Source of the DNA: Rothia santali
GTDB taxonomy: Bacteria; Actinomycetota; Actinomycetes; Actinomycetales; Micrococcaceae
DNA length: 45,579 nucleotides
NCBI RefSeq assembly: GCF_024199905.1
Contig: NZ_JANAFB010000027.1
Span: forward strand, 1-45,579
Direction of reading: 5' to 3'
In this document: in pieces, positions 24,975-34,415 of the stretch
Numbering within the stretch: the stretch's first letter is position 1
Layout of the letters: each line of letters opens with the position of its first letter
Program-made: the position numbers and the translations under genes
Notes under the pieces: generated by a model
What the model was told of the DNA's origin: nothing
Databases searched by the model: none
The model's input: only the letters and a program-made list of their open reading frames with translations

Positions 24975-27900
24975 TCAGATGACCCCTTCCGAGAACCGGT
25001 CCGGGTTGCCGTACCGGTGCGCCGTGATGGAGACCGCCTGCTCCTTCAGGAACGGCAGCATCTCCACGCGCCCGGCCTCGGTCACCTCGCCGTCGTAGAC
25101 CCCGACGTCGGGGCGCCCGCCGAGCGCCTCGTAGACCGAGGAGGCGTCCCCGCCCACGTAGCGGATCCGCGCGCCCTCGAAGCGACTGCCGGCGAGGTCC
25201 GCCAGCGGGGTCCGCGCGATCGCCCGGAGCTCCGTCCGCCACGCGGCGTCGTCCTCCTCCCGGACCTCGACGCCGGCCTCGGCCAGCGCCCCGCCGATCG
25301 CGACCGGCAGCGGCCGCGCCGTCGACAGGCTCACGGGGGCCCCGGCGGTCAGCCCGGCCGCGACGACCCGCAGCGCCTCCGCGAGCGACCCGTCCGCGTC
25401 GAGGCGCACCTGCGCCTGGTGCGGCACGTAGCGCAGGATGTTGCGCTCGACGCCCAGCCGCGAGGGATCGTGGCGCACGCCGAACTCCGCGGCCCAGGCG
25501 GCCGCGTCCGAGGAGGCGGAGCGGGTCACGAACTCGATGTCGTCCCGCCCGAGGGCGTGCGGCTCGCGGATGCGCTTGAGCAGGTTCCGCACGTGCTCGC
25601 CGGACGGGGAGGCGATCGAGCGGGAGGGGCGGCGCGTCCAGTTCCCCAGCGCGACGAGGTAGTTGGGCCCGCCGGCCTTGGTCCCGGTGCCGACCGCCGA
25701 CTTCTTCCAGCCGCCGAAGGACTGCCGCCGCACGATCGCCCCGGTGATGCCGCGGTTGACGTAGACGTTGCCCGCCTCGACCCGGTCGATCCACCGGGCG
25801 AGCTCGTCGGAGCTCAGCGAGTGCAGCCCCGCGGTCAGGCCGTACTCGGGCGCGTTCTGGAGCTCGATGGCCTCCTCCAGGGTCTCGGCGGTCATGACGC
25901 CGAGGATGGGCCCGAAGTACTCCGTCAGGTGGTACTCGCTGCCCGGCCGCACCCCGGCCCGGACGCCCGGGGACCACAGGCGCCCGGTCTCGTCGAGCTG
26001 GCGGGGCTCCAGGATCCAGCGCTCTCCCTCGCCCAGCGTCGTCAGGCCGCGGGCGAGCTTGCCCTCGGGCGGGGCGATGACCGGCCCCATCTCCGCGCGG
26101 ACGTCCGTGGGGTGCGCGACGTGCAGGCTGCGCACCCCGTCGACGATCTGGCGGTGGAAGCGCTTCGAGGTGGCCACCGAGCCGACCAGGATCACGGTCG
26201 AGGCGGCCGAGCACTTCTGGCCCGCGTGGCCGAAGGCCGAGTTCACGACGTCGCGCGCGGCCAGGTCCAGGTCCGCGTTGGGCGTGACGATGATCGAGTT
26301 CTTGCCCGAGGTCTCCCCCAGCAGCGGCAGGTCCTGCCGGAAGGAGCGGAACAGCTCCGCCGTCTCGTAGCCGCCGGTGAGGATGACCCGCTCGACGTCG
26401 GGGTGGGAGATCAGCCGCCGGCCGTGCTCCTTCTCCCCGACCTGGATCAGCTGCAGCACGTCCTCCGGGACGCCTGCCTCCCACAGCGCCTCGGCGATCA
26501 CGGCGCCGCACCGGCGGGACTCCCCCGCCGGCTTGAACAGCACCGCGGAGCCGGCCGCGAGCGCGGCGAGCGTGGACCCGGTGGGGATCGCGACCGGGAA
26601 GTTCCACGGCGGCGTCACCACCGTGACGGCCACCGGGTGGTACTCGGCGCCGTCGACGTCCTCCAGGCCCTCGGCCAGCTCGGCGTAGTAGTTCGCGAAG
26701 TCGATGGCCTCGGAGACCTCCGGGTCGCCCTGGTCCAGCACCTTGCCGGCCTCGGAGGCCATGACCTCCAGCAGCTCGGCGCGGCGCAGGCCCAGCCGGC
26801 CACCGGCCCGGCGCAGGATCTCGGCGCGCTCGGAGGCCGGGCGGGCGCCCCAGCGGCGGCCGGCCTCGCGGGCCCGCTCGACCGCGGCGTCGACCTCCTC
26901 CTCCGTCTCCAGGCGGGAGGCCTCGATGCGCTCCTCGCCCAGGTGGGAGTCCCGGGCCCGCTCGAGGATCTCCCGGCCCCACGCGCGGTTGTGGGCCAGC
27001 GTGGTGTCGGTGTCCGGGGCGTTGTCGAAGCCGTGCTCGGGGCGGAACACGGTCTCCTCGGTCTCCTCCGCCCGGTTCTGGGTCCGGTTGGGGCCGGGGA
27101 CCTCGTCGGTGACGTCCTCGAGGGAGCGGCGGAAGCGCTCGCGCTCGCGGTCGAAGAGGAAGCGGCTGTCCGCGATGTCGAAGACCGCGGACATGAAGTT
27201 CTCGCTCGAGGCGTTCTCCTCGAGCCGGCGGACCAGGTAGGAGATCGCGACGTCGAACTCCTGCGGGCGCACCGCGGGGGTGTAGAGCAGCAGCTGCCCG
27301 ACGTCGCGCCGGACCACCTCGGCCTGCTGGGCGGCCATGCCGATCAGCATCTCGAAGTCGATCCGGTCCTCGACGCCGCGCTCCCGCGCCAGCAGCAGGG
27401 CGAAGGCGATGTCGAAGAGGTTGTGGCCCGCGACGCCGATCTTGACGAACTCGGCGCTCTCCGGCCGCAGCGCGTCGTCGAGGATGCGCTTGTAGTTGGC
27501 GTCCGTGGCCTCCTTGGAGGGGCAGGTGGTCAGGGGCCAGCGGTGCACCGCGGCCTCCACGAGCTCCATCGAGAGGTTGGCGCCCTTGACCAGGCGCACC
27601 TTGATGGGCGCCCCGCCATCCTCGACCCGCCGCTTCGCCCACTCGCGCAGCTCCCGCAGGACGCCGAGCGTGTCCGGCAGGTAGGCCTGCAGCACGATCC
27701 CGGCCTCCAGGCCCTTGAGCTGCGGCTGCTCGAGGATGCGGCGGAAGACCGCGGTGGTGAGGTCGAGGTCCTTGTACTCCTCCATGTCCAGGTTGATGAA
27801 CTTGGGCGTCTCGGAGCGGGCCGCGTACTCGTAGAGGGGCGTGAGGCGCTCGACGGCGTGCTCGACCACCTCGTCGAAGGCCCACGGCGAGTGGGGGCCG

Positions 27901-28460
27901 GTCACGGAGGAGACCTTGATCGAGACGTAGTCGACGTCGTCCCGGCGCAGCAGGCGCTCCGTCTCGGCCAGGCGGCGCTCGGCCTCGTCGTCGCCGAGGA
28001 CGGCCTCGCCGAGCAGGTTGATGTTCAGGCGGTTGCCGCCCGCGGTCAGGTGCTCGATCACCGCGCCGAGCTTGTCCTCCCGCGCGTCGACGATCAGGTG
28101 ACCGACCATCCGGCGCATCGCGGTCCGGGCGATCGGGATGATGGGCCACGGGAGCCGAGGGGCGACCAGGCCGCCGCCGCGCACGGCACCCAGCAGGTGG
28201 GCGGGGAGGAACTTCGGCACGATCGGGGCGAGCTCGCCGAGGTTGCGGCCCGCCGCGGCGTCGTCCTCGGGGCGGATGACGCCGTCCACGAAGCCCACCG
28301 TGAACTCCAGGCCGTGCGGGTCCTTCAGGACTCCCGCGAGGTGGGCCGCGGCCGGGTCCTCGGGGACGGCCCGGGACTCCTCGACCCAGCGGCGGACCAG
28401 CTCCACGGCCTCCTCGGCCATCGCGCGGTGTCGCTCGTCGGTGAACTGGTGGGTGGTCAT
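24975..28460 (-). CDS. putA: Bifunctional proline dehydrogenase / L-glutamate gamma-semialdehyde dehydrogenase (PutA-like)
   Basis: The enzyme oxidises proline to glutamate in two steps with substrate channelling. The 1161-residue protein has the proline dehydrogenase barrel (about 65-430; substrate arginines in YLVRRLEENASSENF) and the aldehyde dehydrogenase domain (about 490-970; PWNFP 618-622, Glu716 in GETSGKN, nucleophile Cys750 in GHAGQKCSA). A further C-terminal region (about 980-1161) resembles the inactive ALDH-like flap of long PutA proteins. There is no ribbon-helix-helix domain at the N-terminus, so it should not autoregulate as E. coli PutA does. AGGAGG precedes ATG 28460. It follows the SorC regulator gene on the same strand after 180 bases. 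Confidence 0.96.
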   Translation of the reverse strand: MTTHQFTDERHRAMAEEAVELVRRWVEESRAVPEDPAAAHLAGVLKDPHGLEFTVGFVDGVIRPEDDAAAGRNLGELAPIVPKFLPAHLLGAVRGGGLVAPRLPWPIIPIARTAMRRMVGHLIVDAREDKLGAVIEHLTAGGNRLNINLLGEAVLGDDEAERRLAETERLLRRDDVDYVSIKVSSVTGPHSPWAFDEVVEHAVERLTPLYEYAARSETPKFINLDMEEYKDLDLTTAVFRRILEQPQLKGLEAGIVLQAYLPDTLGVLRELREWAKRRVEDGGAPIKVRLVKGANLSMELVEAAVHRWPLTTCPSKEATDANYKRILDDALRPESAEFVKIGVAGHNLFDIAFALLLARERGVEDRIDFEMLIGMAAQQAEVVRRDVGQLLLYTPAVRPQEFDVAISYLVRRLEENASSENFMSAVFDIADSRFLFDRERERFRRSLEDVTDEVPGPNRTQNRAEETEETVFRPEHGFDNAPDTDTTLAHNRAWGREILERARDSHLGEERIEASRLETEEEVDAAVERAREAGRRWGARPASERAEILRRAGGRLGLRRAELLEVMASEAGKVLDQGDPEVSEAIDFANYYAELAEGLEDVDGAEYHPVAVTVVTPPWNFPVAIPTGSTLAALAAGSAVLFKPAGESRRCGAVIAEALWEAGVPEDVLQLIQVGEKEHGRRLISHPDVERVILTGGYETAELFRSFRQDLPLLGETSGKNSIIVTPNADLDLAARDVVNSAFGHAGQKCSAASTVILVGSVATSKRFHRQIVDGVRSLHVAHPTDVRAEMGPVIAPPEGKLARGLTTLGEGERWILEPRQLDETGRLWSPGVRAGVRPGSEYHLTEYFGPILGVMTAETLEEAIELQNAPEYGLTAGLHSLSSDELARWIDRVEAGNVYVNRGITGAIVRRQSFGGWKKSAVGTGTKAGGPNYLVALGNWTRRPSRSIASPSGEHVRNLLKRIREPHALGRDDIEFVTRSASSDAAAWAAEFGVRHDPSRLGVERNILRYVPHQAQVRLDADGSLAEALRVVAAGLTAGAPVSLSTARPLPVAIGGALAEAGVEVREEDDAAWRTELRAIARTPLADLAGSRFEGARIRYVGGDASSVYEALGGRPDVGVYDGEVTEAGRVEMLPFLKEQAVSITAHRYGNPDRFSEGVI

Positions 28461-28640
28461 GCGGCCTCCTCGGGCGTCCGTTCAGCTGCGGTTCGGCGCC
28501 TGCCCGGCGAGGTCCATCGGATGTGATGCGGATCGCCGCGGCACTCTCCTCCCAGTATGGGAGCTCGCGCCGAGCGGCGGTAATCGCTCCCCGCGGGCCC
28601 GCGGCGTGTTCGCCGAGGGCACAGGGGCCGCGATGCGGGC

Positions 28641-29600
28641 TCAGAGCCCCTCGGCCCGGTCCAGCAGGAGCTTGGCGGTGAGCTCGTCGACCACCAGGTC
28701 CGTCACGGCGCGGGCCCGCAGCGCGCCGAGCAGGGCGGGGGTCCGGTGCGCGCCGGCCACCACGCACAGGCGGTGCTCGATCCGGGACAGCTCGTGCGGC
28801 GTCGGGCCCGTGGCGCGGCTGTTCATCTCGACGTCGGCCCACGTGCCGTCCTCGCGCAGCAGGACCGTGCAGACGTCGCCCACCACGTTGTCCCGGGCGA
28901 GGCGGGCGTAGTCCTCCTCGTCGAAGTAGCCCGAGCTGTAGACGTGGGAGGGCACGGTGCCGTAGAGGGCCCCGACGCCGAAGACCGCGACCGTCGCCTG
29001 GGCCTGCAGCGCGAGCACGCCGCGGATGCTGCGCTCGCGCCACATGGCCCGCTTGGTCTCCGCGTAGTCGAAGAACGCCGGGACCGGGAAGTGCACCACC
29101 TGCGAGCCGAAGGCCTCCGCGGCCGAGTTGAGGATCGCCCCGGTGTACGGGATCCCGGAGCGGCGCGCGCTGCCCGCGCCGTTGAGCTGGACGACCACCG
29201 ACTCGGGGACCCGCCGGGGGGTGAGGTGACGCGCGAGCTCGGTCATCGTGGACCCCCACGCGAAGCCCAGGATGGTGCCGGGCTCCAGGAGGGTGTCCAG
29301 CACGGAGGCGGCCACCTTGGAGACCTGCTCGAGCCGCGCCGCCTCCGAGGCCGCCCCGCGCACCTGCACGACGTGGGCCGTGATGCCGAAGGTCCGCTCC
29401 AGCTGCCGGCCGAGCACGTCGGTTCCCCGCGAGACCTCTGCGACCGTGATCCGCACGAGGCCGGAGTCGCGGGCGTGCTTGAGCAGCCGGGAGACCGTGG
29501 CCCGGGAGACCCCGAACTCCTTGGCGATGGCGTCCATCGTCTGGTCCTGGACGTAGTACATGACGGCGGCGGAGTGAGCCAGGTCATCACGTTTGTGCAA
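28641..29600 (-). CDS. SorC-family sugar-binding transcriptional regulator, probable glycerol regulator
   Basis: The 319-residue protein has an N-terminal helix-turn-helix (TMDAIAKEFGVSRATVSRLLKHA, about 21-43) and a sugar-phosphate isomerase-like effector domain with LGFAWGSTM and VAGAHRTPALLGALRA, the SorC/DeoR layout. The start is TTG at 29600, the first usable codon after an in-frame stop; it gives the conserved KRDDLA beginning, with AAAGG 13 bases upstream. It is divergent from glpD, with paired GTGCAAG repeats in between, so I infer that it controls glpDFK and itself. The ligand is probably a phosphorylated polyol such as glycerol 3-phosphate, by family analogy only. Confidence 0.87.
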   Translation of the reverse strand: MHKRDDLAHSAAVMYYVQDQTMDAIAKEFGVSRATVSRLLKHARDSGLVRITVAEVSRGTDVLGRQLERTFGITAHVVQVRGAASEAARLEQVSKVAASVLDTLLEPGTILGFAWGSTMTELARHLTPRRVPESVVVQLNGAGSARRSGIPYTGAILNSAAEAFGSQVVHFPVPAFFDYAETKRAMWRERSIRGVLALQAQATVAVFGVGALYGTVPSHVYSSGYFDEEDYARLARDNVVGDVCTVLLREDGTWADVEMNSRATGPTPHELSRIEHRLCVVAGAHRTPALLGALRARAVTDLVVDELTAKLLLDRAEGL

Positions 29601-29633
29601 GAGACGTCACACCTTTCTGCACGTTCGTGCAAG
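29589..29633. promoter_or_regulatory. Candidate operators of the SorC-type regulator between it and glpD
   Basis: Two 13-base direct copies, ACGTTTGTGCAAG (29589-29601) and ACGTTCGTGCAAG (29621-29633), differ at one base and start 32 bases apart, about three helical turns. The second lies in a perfect inverted repeat TGCACG-TT-CGTGCA (29618-29631); the first is a degraded version overlapping the regulator's start codon. The arrangement suits a tetrameric regulator that represses both genes. Confidence 0.6.
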
Positions 29634-29746
29634 GGTCGTGCTCATTCTTTCACGATTCGGTAAGAATGGAACCAGTTCCGCACCCGGAAAAGATCACACG
29701 CCATGCGACGTACCGCCTAGCGGGCGCCGAGTATCAGGAGGAACCC

Positions 29747-31495
29747 ATGAAGATCTCCGCGAGCCATCTCACGGCCGAGAACCGGTCCCGCGCCCTCGAG
29801 GCCATGTCCGACGACGAGGGGGTGGACATCCTCGTCATCGGCGGCGGCATCACCGGGGCGGGCATTGCGCTCGACGCCGCGACGCGCGGGCTGCGCACCG
29901 CCGTCGTCGAGGCCGGCGACTGGGCCTCCGGCACCTCGTCGTGGTCCTCCAAGCTCGTCCACGGCGGGCTGCGCTACCTCTACAACCTGGACTTCCACCT
30001 CGTCTCGGAGGCGCTGACCGAGCGCGGGCTGCTGCTGAGCCGGATCGCGCCGCACCTGGTCAAGGCGCAGCCCTTCCTGTGGCCGCTCAAGATGCCCGTG
30101 ATCGAGCGGACCTACTCCGCGGTGGGCATCGGGATGTACGACGCGCTGGCCCGGATCGGCGCCCGTGGCCGGAAGATCCTGCCGAACCAGCGCCACTACA
30201 CCAAGAAGGGCGCGCGGCAGCTGTTCCCGGACATCAAGTCCGACGCGCTGACCGGCGCCATCCGCTTCTTCGACGCCCGGGTCGACGACGCGCGCCTCGT
30301 CGTCGACGTCGTGCGCACCGCCGCCGGCTACGGCGCCCTGGCCGCCAACCGCACCCAGGTCACCGAGCTGCTGAAGTCCTCGACCGGCCGCGTCGTCGGC
30401 GCCCGGATCACCGACCTGGAGACCGGGACCGAGCGGACGGTCACGGCCCGCCACGTGGTCAATGCGACCGGCGTGTGGACCGAGCAGACCGAGCGGCTCG
30501 GCGGCACCGAGGCCGGGCTGAAGGTGCTGGCCTCGAAGGGCATCCACATCGTGGTGCCCCGCGACCGGATCAACGCCGAGACCGGGATCTTCCTGCGCAC
30601 CGAGAAGTCGGTCCTGTTCATCATCCCGTGGCAGCGCTACTGGGTCATCGGCACCACCGACACCCCGTACGAGCAGAACTACTCCCGCCCCGTGGCGACC
30701 CGGGAGGACATCGACTACGTCCTGGAGCACGCCAACGCGATCCTCGACACCCCCCTGACCCGCGACGACATCCTCAGCACCTACGCCGGGCTGCGGCCGC
30801 TGCTGCAGCCGGTGGTCGAGAAGGAGGACGAGACCCAGTCCACCAAGGTCTCCCGCGAGCACACGGTCACCGAGGTCGCCCCGGGGCTCTCGGCGATCGC
30901 GGGCGGCAAGCTCACGACCTACCGCGTGATGGGCCGCGACGCCGTCGACTTCGCCCTCGGCGCCACCGCCAAGGCCCGCCCCTCGGTCACCCAGGACATC
31001 CCCCTGGTCGGCGCCGAGGGCTTCGAGGCCGCCCGCAACCGCGCCGACGCGATCGCCCGGGAGCGCGGCTGGACCGCGGCTCGGGTCGACAGCCTGCTGG
31101 AGCGCTACGGCTCCGAGATCGACGACGTCCTGGAGCTCATCGACGAGGACCCGACCTGGGGGCGCCCGCTCGAGCACGCGCCGGCCTTCCTGCGGGCCGA
31201 GGTCCTGCTGGCGGTCCGCTACGAGGGCGCCCTGCACCTCGAGGACATCCTGATCCGCCGCGTCCGCCTGGACATGGAGCAGCGGGACCGCGGGCTCGCC
31301 GCGGCCGAGGAGATCATCGAGATCGCCGCCGCCGAGCTGGGCTGGAGCCAGGAGACCCGCACCAAGGAGCTGGAGACCTACCGCCGCCGCGTCGAGAGCA
31401 TGGCCGCGGCCGAGACCCACGACGACGACGCGAGCGCCGCCGCCGAGGTCACCGCCGACACCGAGATCGCACCCAAGATCGCGCTGCACTCCTGA
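29747..31495 (+). CDS. glpD: Glycerol-3-phosphate dehydrogenase, FAD-dependent (GlpD)
   Basis: GlpD oxidises glycerol 3-phosphate to dihydroxyacetone phosphate at the membrane and feeds electrons to quinone. The FAD motif is VIGGGITGAGIALDAATRG (about 28-46), followed by SSWSSKLVHGGLRYL, the substrate-site region IIPWQRYWVIGTTDTPY, and IAGGKLTTYRVMGRDAVD. From ATG 29747, with AGGAGG eight bases upstream, the length is 582; the frame open from 29627 runs through the promoter. It begins the glycerol cluster glpD-glpF-glpK and is divergent from the SorC regulator. The C-terminal 30 residues are Ala/Asp-rich. Confidence 0.97.
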   Translation: MKISASHLTAENRSRALEAMSDDEGVDILVIGGGITGAGIALDAATRGLRTAVVEAGDWASGTSSWSSKLVHGGLRYLYNLDFHLVSEALTERGLLLSRIAPHLVKAQPFLWPLKMPVIERTYSAVGIGMYDALARIGARGRKILPNQRHYTKKGARQLFPDIKSDALTGAIRFFDARVDDARLVVDVVRTAAGYGALAANRTQVTELLKSSTGRVVGARITDLETGTERTVTARHVVNATGVWTEQTERLGGTEAGLKVLASKGIHIVVPRDRINAETGIFLRTEKSVLFIIPWQRYWVIGTTDTPYEQNYSRPVATREDIDYVLEHANAILDTPLTRDDILSTYAGLRPLLQPVVEKEDETQSTKVSREHTVTEVAPGLSAIAGGKLTTYRVMGRDAVDFALGATAKARPSVTQDIPLVGAEGFEAARNRADAIARERGWTAARVDSLLERYGSEIDDVLELIDEDPTWGRPLEHAPAFLRAEVLLAVRYEGALHLEDILIRRVRLDMEQRDRGLAAAEEIIEIAAAELGWSQETRTKELETYRRRVESMAAAETHDDDASAAAEVTADTEIAPKIALHS

Positions 31496-31555
31496 GGCGG
31501 CCGGGGCTGCACCGCCCCCGCCCGCCGGGCCCACCGGCCCGAGGAGCCGCCCGGT

Positions 31556-31595
31556 CCCGCCGGACCCCGTCCGGCGGGGCTGGGCACCCGCCCAG
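31556..31595 (+). terminator. Tandem hairpins after glpD
   Basis: Stem CCCGCCGGAC/GTCCGGCGGG with loop CCC (31556-31578) is followed by a smaller stem CTGGGC/GCCCAG (about 31580-31595). They lie about 60 bases past the glpD stop. No T-run follows, so partial attenuation between glpD and glpF is the likely effect. Confidence 0.55.
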
Positions 31596-31699
31596 ACCAC
31601 CCGTCCGAACGACCCATCAATCCTCCCGGGACCCGCGACCGCGGACGCCGGGGCACCTATGAAGAATGGCACGACGTCGTGTCAGGAAAGTGAGTGGCC

Positions 31700-32506
31700 A
31701 TGTCGCTTCCGCTCCTCGCCTCAGACGCGGTGGGGATCCTCGGGATCTCCCCCGCCTTCGTCCAGGACGGCGTGCCGACGCCGCTGGGGATGTTCACCTC
31801 GGAGTTCCTCGGGACCGCGATCCTGATCCTCCTCGGCGCGGGCGTCGTCGCGGGGCAGCTGCTGCCCCGGACGAAGAACCACGCCGGCGGCTGGCTGATG
31901 ATCGCGTTCGGCTGGGGCCTCGGCGTCTACGCCGGCGTGTACGCGGCCTACCTCACGGGCGGGCACCTCAACCCCGCGGTGACCCTGGGCCTCGCGGTCT
32001 CCGGCCAGGACCTCACGACCGGGGTCCCGGCCACCTTCGTCAACATCGTCATCTACATCGCCGGCCAGATGGTCGGGGCGTTCGTGGGCGCGGTCCTGTG
32101 CTGGCTCGCCTACAAGCAGCACTTCGACCAGGACGAGGAGCCCGCGCTGAAGCTCGGCGTGTTCTCGACCGGCCCGGAGATCCGCTCCTACGGGTGGAAC
32201 CTGGTGACCGAGGTCCTGGCCACCTTCGTGCTCATCGCCTTCGTCCTCTACTCGGGCATGACGCCGGCCGAGCTGGGGCCGCTGCCGGTCGCGCTGGTCG
32301 TCGTCGCCATCGGCGTCTCGCTCGGCGGGCCCACGGGCTACGCCATCAACCCCGCCCGCGACCTCGGTCCCCGCATCGCCCACGCGGTGCTGCCGATCCG
32401 GGGCAAGGGCGGCTCCGACTGGTCCTACGCCTGGGTCCCCGTGCTGGGACCGATCCTGGGCGCCATGCTGGCGGCGCTGGTCGTGCCGCTCCTCGTCGCC
32501 CTCTGA
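31700..32506 (+). CDS. glpF: Aquaglyceroporin GlpF (MIP family)
   Basis: GlpF allows facilitated entry of glycerol. The 268-residue protein has six predicted membrane helices and the two half-helix NPA motifs: [10 protein letters not shown] (NPA 91-93) and [13 protein letters not shown] (NPA 217-219). The Asp221 directly after NPAR is typical of glycerol facilitators rather than strict water channels. I use ATG 31700, since AGGAAAG is well spaced for it; GTG 31694 would add two residues. It lies 204 bases after glpD, with its own possible promoter (TATGAA about 31658), and 73 bases before glpK. Confidence 0.95.
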   Translation: MSLPLLASDAVGILGISPAFVQDGVPTPLGMFTSEFLGTAILILLGAGVVAGQLLPRTKNHAGGWLMIAFGWGLGVYAGVYAAYLTGGHLNPAVTLGLAVSGQDLTTGVPATFVNIVIYIAGQMVGAFVGAVLCWLAYKQHFDQDEEPALKLGVFSTGPEIRSYGWNLVTEVLATFVLIAFVLYSGMTPAELGPLPVALVVVAIGVSLGGPTGYAINPARDLGPRIAHAVLPIRGKGGSDWSYAWVPVLGPILGAMLAALVVPLLVAL

Positions 32507-32579
32507 CCCGATCCGGCGACGACGCCGGTACACAGCCACGGCCTCCCCGCGAGGGAGGCACCACCGAAAGGAAGCCACC

Positions 32580-34157
32580 ATGGCGCAACAGGAAGAAGCG
32601 GGCGGCCCCGCCCTGTACTCCGAGACCCTCGGCACCGACAAGAAGTACGTGCTCGCGATCGACCAGGGGACCACGAGCTCCCGCGCGATCCTTTTCAACA
32701 AGAAGGGCGAGATCGTCTCGGTCTCCCAGTACGAGCACGAGCAGATCTTCCCCAAGGCGGGGTGGGTCGAGCACGATCCGCAGGAGATCTGGCGCAACGT
32801 CCGCCGCGCGGTCGCGCAGTGCCTGACCGACGCCGACGTCAACCACCACAGCATCGCGTCGGTGGGCATCACCAACCAGCGCGAGACCGCCGTGGTGTGG
32901 GACAAGAACACCGGCGAGCCGGTCTACAACGCGATCGTGTGGCAGGACACCCGGACCCAGAAGATCTGCGACGAGCTGGCGGGCGACGAGGGGTACGACA
33001 AGTACCGCGACCGCGTCGGCCTCGCCCTGACCACCTACTTCGCGGGCCCGAAGGTCAAGTGGATCCTCGACAACGTCGACGGCGCCCGCGAGCGCGCCGA
33101 GAAGGGCGACCTGCTCTTCGGCACCACCGACTCGTGGGTCATGTGGCAGCTGACGGGCGGCACCGACAACGGCATCCACATCACCGACGTCACCAACGCC
33201 TCGCGGACCATGCTGATGAACATCCGCACCCTGGAGTGGGAGGAGGACATCGCGAAGGACTTCGGCATCCCGATGTCGATGCTCCCGGAGATCCGCTCCT
33301 CCTCCGAGGTCTACGCCAAGGGCCGGGTGGGCGGCATGCTGCGCGGGACGCCCATCGCGGGCATCCTGGGCGACCAGCAGGCGGCCACGTTCGGGCAGGC
33401 CTGCTTCGAGAAGGGCATGTCCAAGAACACCTACGGCACGGGCAACTTCATGCTCATGAACACCGGCGAGGAGCCGGTGATCTCGGAGAACGGGCTGCTC
33501 ACGACCGTCGCGTACAAGCTGGGCGACCAGAAGCCGGTCTACGCGCTGGAGGGCTCGGTGGCCGTCTCGGGCTCGCTGATCCAGTGGCTGCGGGACAATC
33601 TGGGCCTGATCGCGAGCGCGGGCGAGACGGAGGCGCTGGCGACCTCAGTCGAGGACTCCGGCGGCTGCTACTTCGTGCCCGCCTTCTCCGGGCTCTTCGC
33701 GCCCTACTGGCGGCCTGACGCCCGTGGCGCCCTGGTGGGCCTGACCCGGTACTCCCGCAAGGAGCACATCGTCCGGGCGGCGCTGGAGGCCACGGCCTTC
33801 CAGTCCCGCGAGGTGCTGGACGCGATGAACGCCGACTCCGGGGTGAACCTGACCGAGCTGCGCGTGGACGGCGGCATGACCGCCAACGAGTTCCTCATGC
33901 AGTTCCAGGCCGACGTGCTGCGGGTGCCGGTCATCCGGCCCAAGGTCATCGAGACCACGGCGCTGGGCGCAGCGTACGCGGCCGGCATCGCGGTGGGCTT
34001 CTGGAGCGGGGAGTCCGACGTCACCGAGAACTGGCAGGAGGACAAGCGCTGGCAGCCCGAGGCCGACGAGGCCGACGTCGAGCGCCAGTACCGGCTGTGG
34101 AAGAAGGCCGTGCAGCGGACCTTCGACTGGGTCGACGACGACGTCCGCGAGGGCTGA
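32580..34157 (+). CDS. glpK: Glycerol kinase
   Basis: GlpK phosphorylates glycerol to glycerol 3-phosphate, trapping it in the cell. The FGGY-family fold is evident: [14 protein letters not shown] with the phosphate loop near residue 30, [64 protein letters not shown] and [18 protein letters not shown]. Length (525) is slightly above the usual 500 because of an N-terminal extension of about 20 residues. The start ATG 32580 follows AAAGGAAG. It ends the glp cluster, with two hairpins downstream. Confidence 0.97.
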   Translation: MAQQEEAGGPALYSETLGTDKKYVLAIDQGTTSSRAILFNKKGEIVSVSQYEHEQIFPKAGWVEHDPQEIWRNVRRAVAQCLTDADVNHHSIASVGITNQRETAVVWDKNTGEPVYNAIVWQDTRTQKICDELAGDEGYDKYRDRVGLALTTYFAGPKVKWILDNVDGARERAEKGDLLFGTTDSWVMWQLTGGTDNGIHITDVTNASRTMLMNIRTLEWEEDIAKDFGIPMSMLPEIRSSSEVYAKGRVGGMLRGTPIAGILGDQQAATFGQACFEKGMSKNTYGTGNFMLMNTGEEPVISENGLLTTVAYKLGDQKPVYALEGSVAVSGSLIQWLRDNLGLIASAGETEALATSVEDSGGCYFVPAFSGLFAPYWRPDARGALVGLTRYSRKEHIVRAALEATAFQSREVLDAMNADSGVNLTELRVDGGMTANEFLMQFQADVLRVPVIRPKVIETTALGAAYAAGIAVGFWSGESDVTENWQEDKRWQPEADEADVERQYRLWKKAVQRTFDWVDDDVREG

Positions 34158-34175
34158 CGCCGACGACGCCGCCTC

Positions 34176-34219
34176 AGGGCCCGTCTCGCCGGTGCCGCCG
34201 CGCCGGAGAGACGGGCCCT
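34176..34219 (+). terminator. Terminator hairpin after glpK
   Basis: Arms GGGCCCGTCTC (34177-34187) and GAGACGGGCCC (34208-34218), extended by an A:T pair, begin 20 bases past the glpK stop. The 20-base loop can form its own CCGG stem. Confidence 0.65.
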
Positions 34220-34234
34220 CGGACGCGACCGCGC

Positions 34235-34282
34235 CGGGCCGCCGCCCCGCACCCCACGCAGGGGCCGCGGGGCGGCGGCCCG
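34235..34282. terminator. Second long hairpin between glpK and alkB
   Basis: A perfect 16-base inverted repeat (34235-34250 with 34267-34282) encloses an inner CCCC/GGGG. It follows the first hairpin by 16 bases and immediately precedes the 26-base repeats, so it isolates alkB from the glp operon. Confidence 0.5.
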
Positions 34283-34284
34283 GC

Positions 34285-34362
34285 GTCGTCGTCTCCGGGG
34301 GCGACATTGAGTCGTCGCATCCGGGGGTGACGTGGAGTCGTCGTCCCCGGGGGCTACGATGG
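34285..34362. repeat. Three tandem 26-bp repeats upstream of alkB
   Basis: Units at 34285-34310, 34311-34336 and 34337-34362 each begin GTCGTCG and share a central CCGGGGG, with varied ends. The third unit supplies TACGAT, a possible -10 box for alkB. Copy-number change could therefore affect the alkB promoter. Confidence 0.9.
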
Positions 34363-34415
34363 CGAGCATCCGGTGGCGCGCTCGTGCGCTCACCGCCTGG
34401 GGGGAGGAGGCCGCC

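Noticed and set aside
24864-28526. A 1220-residue open frame on the plus strand opposite putA
   Set aside because: Antisense shadow; putA has full catalytic motifs and correct codon bias on the minus strand.
24937-29259. A 1440-residue minus-strand frame overlapping putA and the SorC gene
   Set aside because: Arg/Gly/Pro-rich out-of-frame shadow of the real genes on the same strand.
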